From: Tabrizicola_A sp964393035
GTDB taxonomy: Bacteria; Pseudomonadota; Alphaproteobacteria; Rhodobacterales; Rhodobacteraceae
Length of the DNA: 64,000 nucleotides
Reading direction: 5' to 3'
Assembly: GCA_964393035.1 (NCBI GenBank)
Contig: CAYMRX010000009.1
Location: 5,997 to 69,996 of the forward strand
In this document: positions 60,642 through 64,000 of the stretch, one piece after another
Position numbering within the stretch: the first letter of the stretch is position 1
Layout of the letters: each line of letters begins with the position of its first letter
The notes under the pieces: model-generated
Databases searched by the model: none
The model's input: the letters and a program-made list of their open reading frames with translations, nothing else
What the model was told of the DNA's origin: nothing
Made by a program: the position numbers and the translations under genes

Positions 60642-62435
60642 TTGACTGGGCCATCTAAACCTACCGACCTCATGATAGCCGAGTTGTCCCGCTGGGTGTT
60701 CGCTCAATGTCCGAATGCGCGAGACCTCACGCGGGATGAATTGTCTAGATATGAAGCCAAGGACCCAATCCACGGATGGGTTGTCCCGTTCGAGCACCAA
60801 GCTGACCACTTTGATCTGCACGTGGTGCTCTTGCAGGATTTCCCGTGGGCAAAGCCGCGCGTATACTGCACTGAAAAGTTTCAATTTTTGCAGTTTCCGC
60901 ACGTCGAAAAAGATGGTGCATTTTGCCTTTATCCACCGGGGACAGAACACGATCCTTTGAACCCCAAAGGGTTAATATGGGACGCTATCAGAGAAGCTAC
61001 TCGATTGATCGTCGCTTCATACGACGAAGCGTTCATTAGTGATTTCGCGGACGAGTTCGATTCTTATTGGAGCAAAACTGATGGGGGCAAAAGCATCGTC
61101 AGCCTCCTGTCACCCGGCGGCCCCTCTCGTCGGGTGACACTGTGGTGCAGTACAAGTGACTACTATCTGGCGGATGACCACACGGCCTTGGAGAGTTGGC
61201 TTCGCAACCGTTTTCCGGGGAACAAGAAGGACTACGAGTTCAACTCCGCGACACATATCGTCCTCAATAGGCCCATTCTGCCTTCGGATTACCCGAAGTC
61301 GGGTGCGGCGATTCTACGCTTTTTGCGGGAGCTGGCACCGGAATCCATACAACTGCTGGAAGATGCGGCTGTAACCGCTGATGACAAGTTCACCGTTTCT
61401 TTCGAGGGGCGCACGGATGATGGACCGGTTTTTTTCGCCGTCGAAGTTATGCCTCCCATCAAGCAGGGTATGAAAGCCGGGCGACGCCCAGACATGGTGC
61501 AGAAGGGCTTTCGGCCTGGAAAAGTACCGCCCCATATCCGAATGCAACGGCTGTTCGGGGGGAACAAGGTTGAGCGCCACGAAACTATGCGCGCGGACCC
61601 ATCGTGGATACATGGGCGTGACACCCCTACAGTCGCCCCTTTATTTAACAAGCGTGTTATGATGATCGGCGCGGGGTCATTGGGAAGCGAGGTTGCTCTG
61701 CTTCTTGCCAAGACGGGTGTTGGCTCGATCACATTGGTCGACCCGGAACTTCTCGACTATCCCAATGTTGGGCGTCATATGCTCGGGGTTAGGCAAGTCA
61801 GGACGTTAAAAGCCCAGTCACTGGCAGAAAAATTGGCTGCTGACTTCCCGCATATGCGCTCAATCAAGTACTTTGCCGAGAACTGGCAATCGCTCTACGG
61901 CAAACGTCCTGAGGTTTTCCATAACACCGATTTGATCGTGTCCACGGTTGGCAGTTGGGTAGCTGAAGGCAGGCTCAACCAAGTGGCTAGGAACGAAGCG
62001 GATTTCCCCCCTGTGATCTATGGGTGGGCAGAACCTTTTTCTGTGGCAGGGCACGCCGTGTTGATCGGCTCCAACGGGCCATGTCTTGCCTGCGGAATGG
62101 ACAAATTCGGGGCAGCACTGCAATCAGTTTGTGAGTGGGACACCGAAACAACGCGCAAACAGCCCCATTGTGGGGCCAGTTTTCAACCATATGGGCCAGT
62201 ATCGTTGGCAGGCGTTGCGGCCTTAGTAGCTAAGGCCTCTACGAAGGCACTGCTTGGCGAGGTGCCCCCCGGGACCGAGGCCGTTTACTGGGCTTCGAAA
62301 GAAGAAATTGCCGAGCAACGGGGGCGCTTCAGCCCGGACTTCCTAAATTACTTTACTGATGTTCCGAACTTCGGCGGAACCAGGAAATTTGAGTGGAGGC
62401 AAAAGGAAGATTGTGTTTTTTGCGGAAGATCATGA
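60642..62435 (+). CDS. cap2: CBASS Cap2, fused E2-E1 ubiquitin-transfer-like protein
   Basis: A 597-residue protein. The N-terminal E2-like domain has HVEKDGAFCLYPPG with the catalytic cysteine at about 95. The C-terminal E1-like domain has MMIGAGSLGSEVALLLAKTG near residue 340, VDPELLDYPNVGRH near 366, a candidate catalytic Cys in QPHCGASF near 509, and two zinc pairs (CLACG, CVFCG at the very end). It conjugates the C-terminus of the cyclase to targets and primes it. The start is uncertain: TTG 60642 or ATG 60672; neither has a strong ribosome site. It overlaps cap3 by 4 bp. Confidence 0.92.
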   Translation: MTGPSKPTDLMIAELSRWVFAQCPNARDLTRDELSRYEAKDPIHGWVVPFEHQADHFDLHVVLLQDFPWAKPRVYCTEKFQFLQFPHVEKDGAFCLYPPGTEHDPLNPKGLIWDAIREATRLIVASYDEAFISDFADEFDSYWSKTDGGKSIVSLLSPGGPSRRVTLWCSTSDYYLADDHTALESWLRNRFPGNKKDYEFNSATHIVLNRPILPSDYPKSGAAILRFLRELAPESIQLLEDAAVTADDKFTVSFEGRTDDGPVFFAVEVMPPIKQGMKAGRRPDMVQKGFRPGKVPPHIRMQRLFGGNKVERHETMRADPSWIHGRDTPTVAPLFNKRVMMIGAGSLGSEVALLLAKTGVGSITLVDPELLDYPNVGRHMLGVRQVRTLKAQSLAEKLAADFPHMRSIKYFAENWQSLYGKRPEVFHNTDLIVSTVGSWVAEGRLNQVARNEADFPPVIYGWAEPFSVAGHAVLIGSNGPCLACGMDKFGAALQSVCEWDTETTRKQPHCGASFQPYGPVSLAGVAALVAKASTKALLGEVPPGTEAVYWASKEEIAEQRGRFSPDFLNYFTDVPNFGGTRKFEWRQKEDCVFCGRS

Positions 62436-62911
62436 GCATTCGCTACCCCATTGGAGAAAGCGGGCAAGTTCTGGTGCTAGAACAAAATGTTGTCGATCAC
62501 TTTGCTAATTGGCGACAGTCGGATCCGAGAATGCCTGAAGCTGGCGGTCAGCTATTTGGGGTAGTTGAAGGTCAGTATGTAAAGCTTGTGCGTGCGACCG
62601 GTCCAAGAGTTTCCGATCGACGTGGAAGGTTCTTTTTTATCGCTGATCGTTTTGCGGAACGCATTGAAATCAGTACGCTACATAAGTCCGGGTTGCACTA
62701 CCTCGGAGATTGGCACACGCACCCTCAAGCAGTTCCAGCCCCGTCTGGCACCGACATATCATCAATGGCCGACCTTTTCGTTCGCTCAAAGCATGATTTG
62801 AATGCATTCTTAATGGTGATCGTCGGCACGGCAGAGTTTCCCAAGGGATTGCATGTGTCACTTCATGAGGCCAACGCATGGTCTGCCTTGAATGTAGAGC
62901 GCGAAACCTAG
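62432..62911 (+). CDS. cap3: CBASS Cap3, JAMM deconjugating peptidase
   Basis: A 159-residue zinc peptidase with complete JAMM residues: E36 (MPEAGGQLFG), H95-x-H97 (GDWHTHPQ), S105 and D108 (PSGTDIS). It removes the cyclase from its conjugates and so balances Cap2. ATG 62432 overlaps the cap2 stop (ATGA). Confidence 0.92.
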   Translation: MSIRYPIGESGQVLVLEQNVVDHFANWRQSDPRMPEAGGQLFGVVEGQYVKLVRATGPRVSDRRGRFFFIADRFAERIEISTLHKSGLHYLGDWHTHPQAVPAPSGTDISSMADLFVRSKHDLNAFLMVIVGTAEFPKGLHVSLHEANAWSALNVERET

Positions 62912-63136
62912 CACTCCACCCGACTTTTTCGGTGCAGCGAAGGTCCGGTCTGGCAGGTGACCTGTTGAGGCCAGGTTGAGTGACCGCAATGGGCCGACCT
63001 AGCCTGCCGTGGGCGCCGGGACGGTTGAAGGCTCCGAACGAGCACGTTGTTGAGTTGCAGCGTATTGCTCGGAGCCCATTGCAGATAGACGATGCATTCA
63101 CCAGATAAGAAGAACTGCACTTTTGAGAAAGCCAAA

Positions 63137-63727
63137 ATGACAGCTGACCAATATTCTAGCTTCAAACAGCTTTTTGAACAGGAAAAGCCCGGAATTGATT
63201 ACCATATTGCGGTCGAAGACAGAGGAACGGACGTCTTGATCATGGCACCTCACGGAGGAAGAATTGAGCCAGGGACATCCGAGATTGCATGTGATATCGC
63301 CGGAGGAGACTTGTCACTTTACTGTTTCGAGGGTCTTCGGAGGAGGCCGCACGGCGACTTGCACGTCACATCTCACAAGTATGACGAGTCGCAGGCTGTT
63401 GATGCTGCGGGTAAGTGCGAAGTCGTTGTTGCAATCCACGGCCGCAGCGACCGAGATGATCCCGAAACTGTTTGGTTGGGCGGACTAGACGCTCCGTCTC
63501 TGGAAAAGATGGAAAAGCAACTTAAACTTGCCGGTTTCTCCGCCGAGGTTGCGCTAGGGGATCTGGCTGGTGCTCACCCAAACAACATTTGTAACCGAGG
63601 ACGCACAGGGAGTGGCGTTCAGCTTGAAATTCCGAAGTCGTTGCGAGATGAACTCAAGGCGAATCCCGCGCGTCGCAGGGTTTTCTCCGAGGCAATTAGA
63701 AAAGTGTTTTTGCTTGAACTGGATTGA
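63137..63727 (+). CDS. Poly-gamma-glutamate hydrolase family protein (DUF867/YjqB-like)
   Basis: A 196-residue protein. Zinc-peptidase-like motifs of the family are visible: VLIMAPHGGRIEPGTSEIA (H39, E49), VVAIHGRSD near 113 and NICNRGRTGSGVQLEIPKSL near 158-177. Phage PghP enzymes of this family cut poly-gamma-glutamate capsules; bacterial copies occur in prophages and mobile elements. I chose ATG 63137 over ATG 63092, though the ribosome site is weak at both. It is separated from cap3 by 225 bp and is probably not part of the CBASS operon. Confidence 0.82.
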   Translation: MTADQYSSFKQLFEQEKPGIDYHIAVEDRGTDVLIMAPHGGRIEPGTSEIACDIAGGDLSLYCFEGLRRRPHGDLHVTSHKYDESQAVDAAGKCEVVVAIHGRSDRDDPETVWLGGLDAPSLEKMEKQLKLAGFSAEVALGDLAGAHPNNICNRGRTGSGVQLEIPKSLRDELKANPARRRVFSEAIRKVFLLELD

Positions 63728-63836
63728 CCGTTTCGTCCGGCAGATTTGCCATTAAGGCGGTGACATTGCTGCGCTGTAAGTCGAATGTCGGCTTTCAGGG
63801 ATGCCGTCACGCAGCATAAGTCGGGACCATCCGTCT

Positions 63837-63852
63837 GCTTTGGGCCGAAAGC
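63837..63852. repeat. Short interspersed motif, copy 3 (GCTTTGGGCCGAAAGC)
   Basis: Identical to 43371-43386. It lies between the hydrolase gene and the ssb terminator. Confidence 0.6.
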
Positions 63853-63858
63853 AACCGA

Positions 63859-63882
63859 GCCCGGCGGGTTTCCCCGCCGGGC
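63859..63882 (-). terminator. Hairpin downstream of the second ssb
   Basis: Perfect 10-bp stem GCCCGGCGGG/CCCGCCGGGC with a 4-base loop, 23 bp beyond the ssb stop. There is no long T-run after it. Confidence 0.65.
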
Positions 63883-63905
63883 CCGAGGTAGAGACTCCGT
63901 TCTTT

Positions 63906-64000
63906 TCAGAACGGGATCTCATCGTCGCGGTCGACCAACTCGGGATTTTCGTTCTCGGTCGCCTTCGGGCGGCTGAGGAAATCAACCTTCTCAGCGATGA
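63906..64000 (-). CDS. ssb: Single-stranded DNA-binding protein, C-terminal part (runs out of window)
   Basis: Only the last 31 codons are in the window. They read IAEKVDFLSRPKATENENPE and end DRDDEIPF. The acidic DDxxPF tip is the protein-interaction site of SSB. The shared IAEKVDFLSRPK shows that it is a paralogue of the damaged ssb at 28197-28600. Confidence 0.9.
   Translation of the reverse strand, partial: IAEKVDFLSRPKATENENPELVDRDDEIPF

Noticed and set aside
1..64000. CRISPR arrays, tRNA and rRNA genes, phage integrase
   Set aside because: No regularly spaced repeats of CRISPR type, no tRNA-like cloverleaf, no rRNA sequence and no integrase motif were noticed on reading; a dedicated search was not possible.

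Overview
The window is GC-rich alphaproteobacterial DNA, most likely from the Rhodobacterales. The support is the glycerol ABC-transporter operon of the glpSTPQUV type, the VirC1/VirC2-like pair, the DUF2493/Toprim/strawberry-notch/RadC/DUF932 accessory block seen on Rhodobacteraceae plasmids, and a short repeat containing GCTTTGGGCCGAAAGC. This assignment comes from gene content only; no rRNA or tRNA gene is present to confirm it. The window looks like part of a large conjugative or mobilisable element (plasmid or ICE) that carries several defence islands and one metabolic operon.

Layout: 1-3842, a protein sharing the C-terminal region of the relaxase at 23.5-25.3 kb, then a TraG/VirD4 coupling protein. 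4150-12751, a type I restriction-modification operon (hsdM, hsdS, hsdR) with three accessory genes and one chimeric gene scar between hsdS and hsdR. 13130-16173, an IS5-family transposase remnant followed by an AT-richer three-gene cassette: a two-helix membrane protein with a PLD-like domain, an RlmN-like radical SAM protein, and a membrane-anchored alpha/beta hydrolase. I do not recognise this combination, and it is the best candidate for an undescribed system. 16536-23483, a WYL regulator divergent from sbcD-sbcC, followed by small proteins and a TIR-domain protein. 23514-28600, relaxase and mobilisation accessory gene, a repeat-rich intergenic region, VirC1/VirC2-like genes and a frameshifted ssb.

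29301-43183 holds a WGR-domain gene and then the glycerol operon on the minus strand (glpD-S-T-P-Q-U-V-K, an iron-type alcohol dehydrogenase and two extra permeases), with the DeoR-type repressor glpR divergent. 43402-58281 returns to plasmid backbone genes: DUF2493, Toprim, a 1457-residue methyltransferase/helicase, DUF6878, RadC and DUF932. Inserted into it is a toxin-antitoxin zone with a RES/Xre pair, a Phd/RelE pair and a mobile mystery protein A/B pair. The Fic gene of the last pair is interrupted by a stop codon inside a 21-bp tandem duplication.

58559-62911 is a type II CBASS locus: DncV-like cyclase, E1-E2 Cap2, JAMM Cap3, and a divergently encoded membrane beta-rich effector. A poly-gamma-glutamate hydrolase family gene follows. 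The window ends inside a second ssb whose DDEIPF tip is intact, unlike the damaged copy at 28 kb. Taken together, backbone modules for transfer and single-strand DNA handling are interleaved with anti-phage cargo, and several junctions still show scars of recombination.
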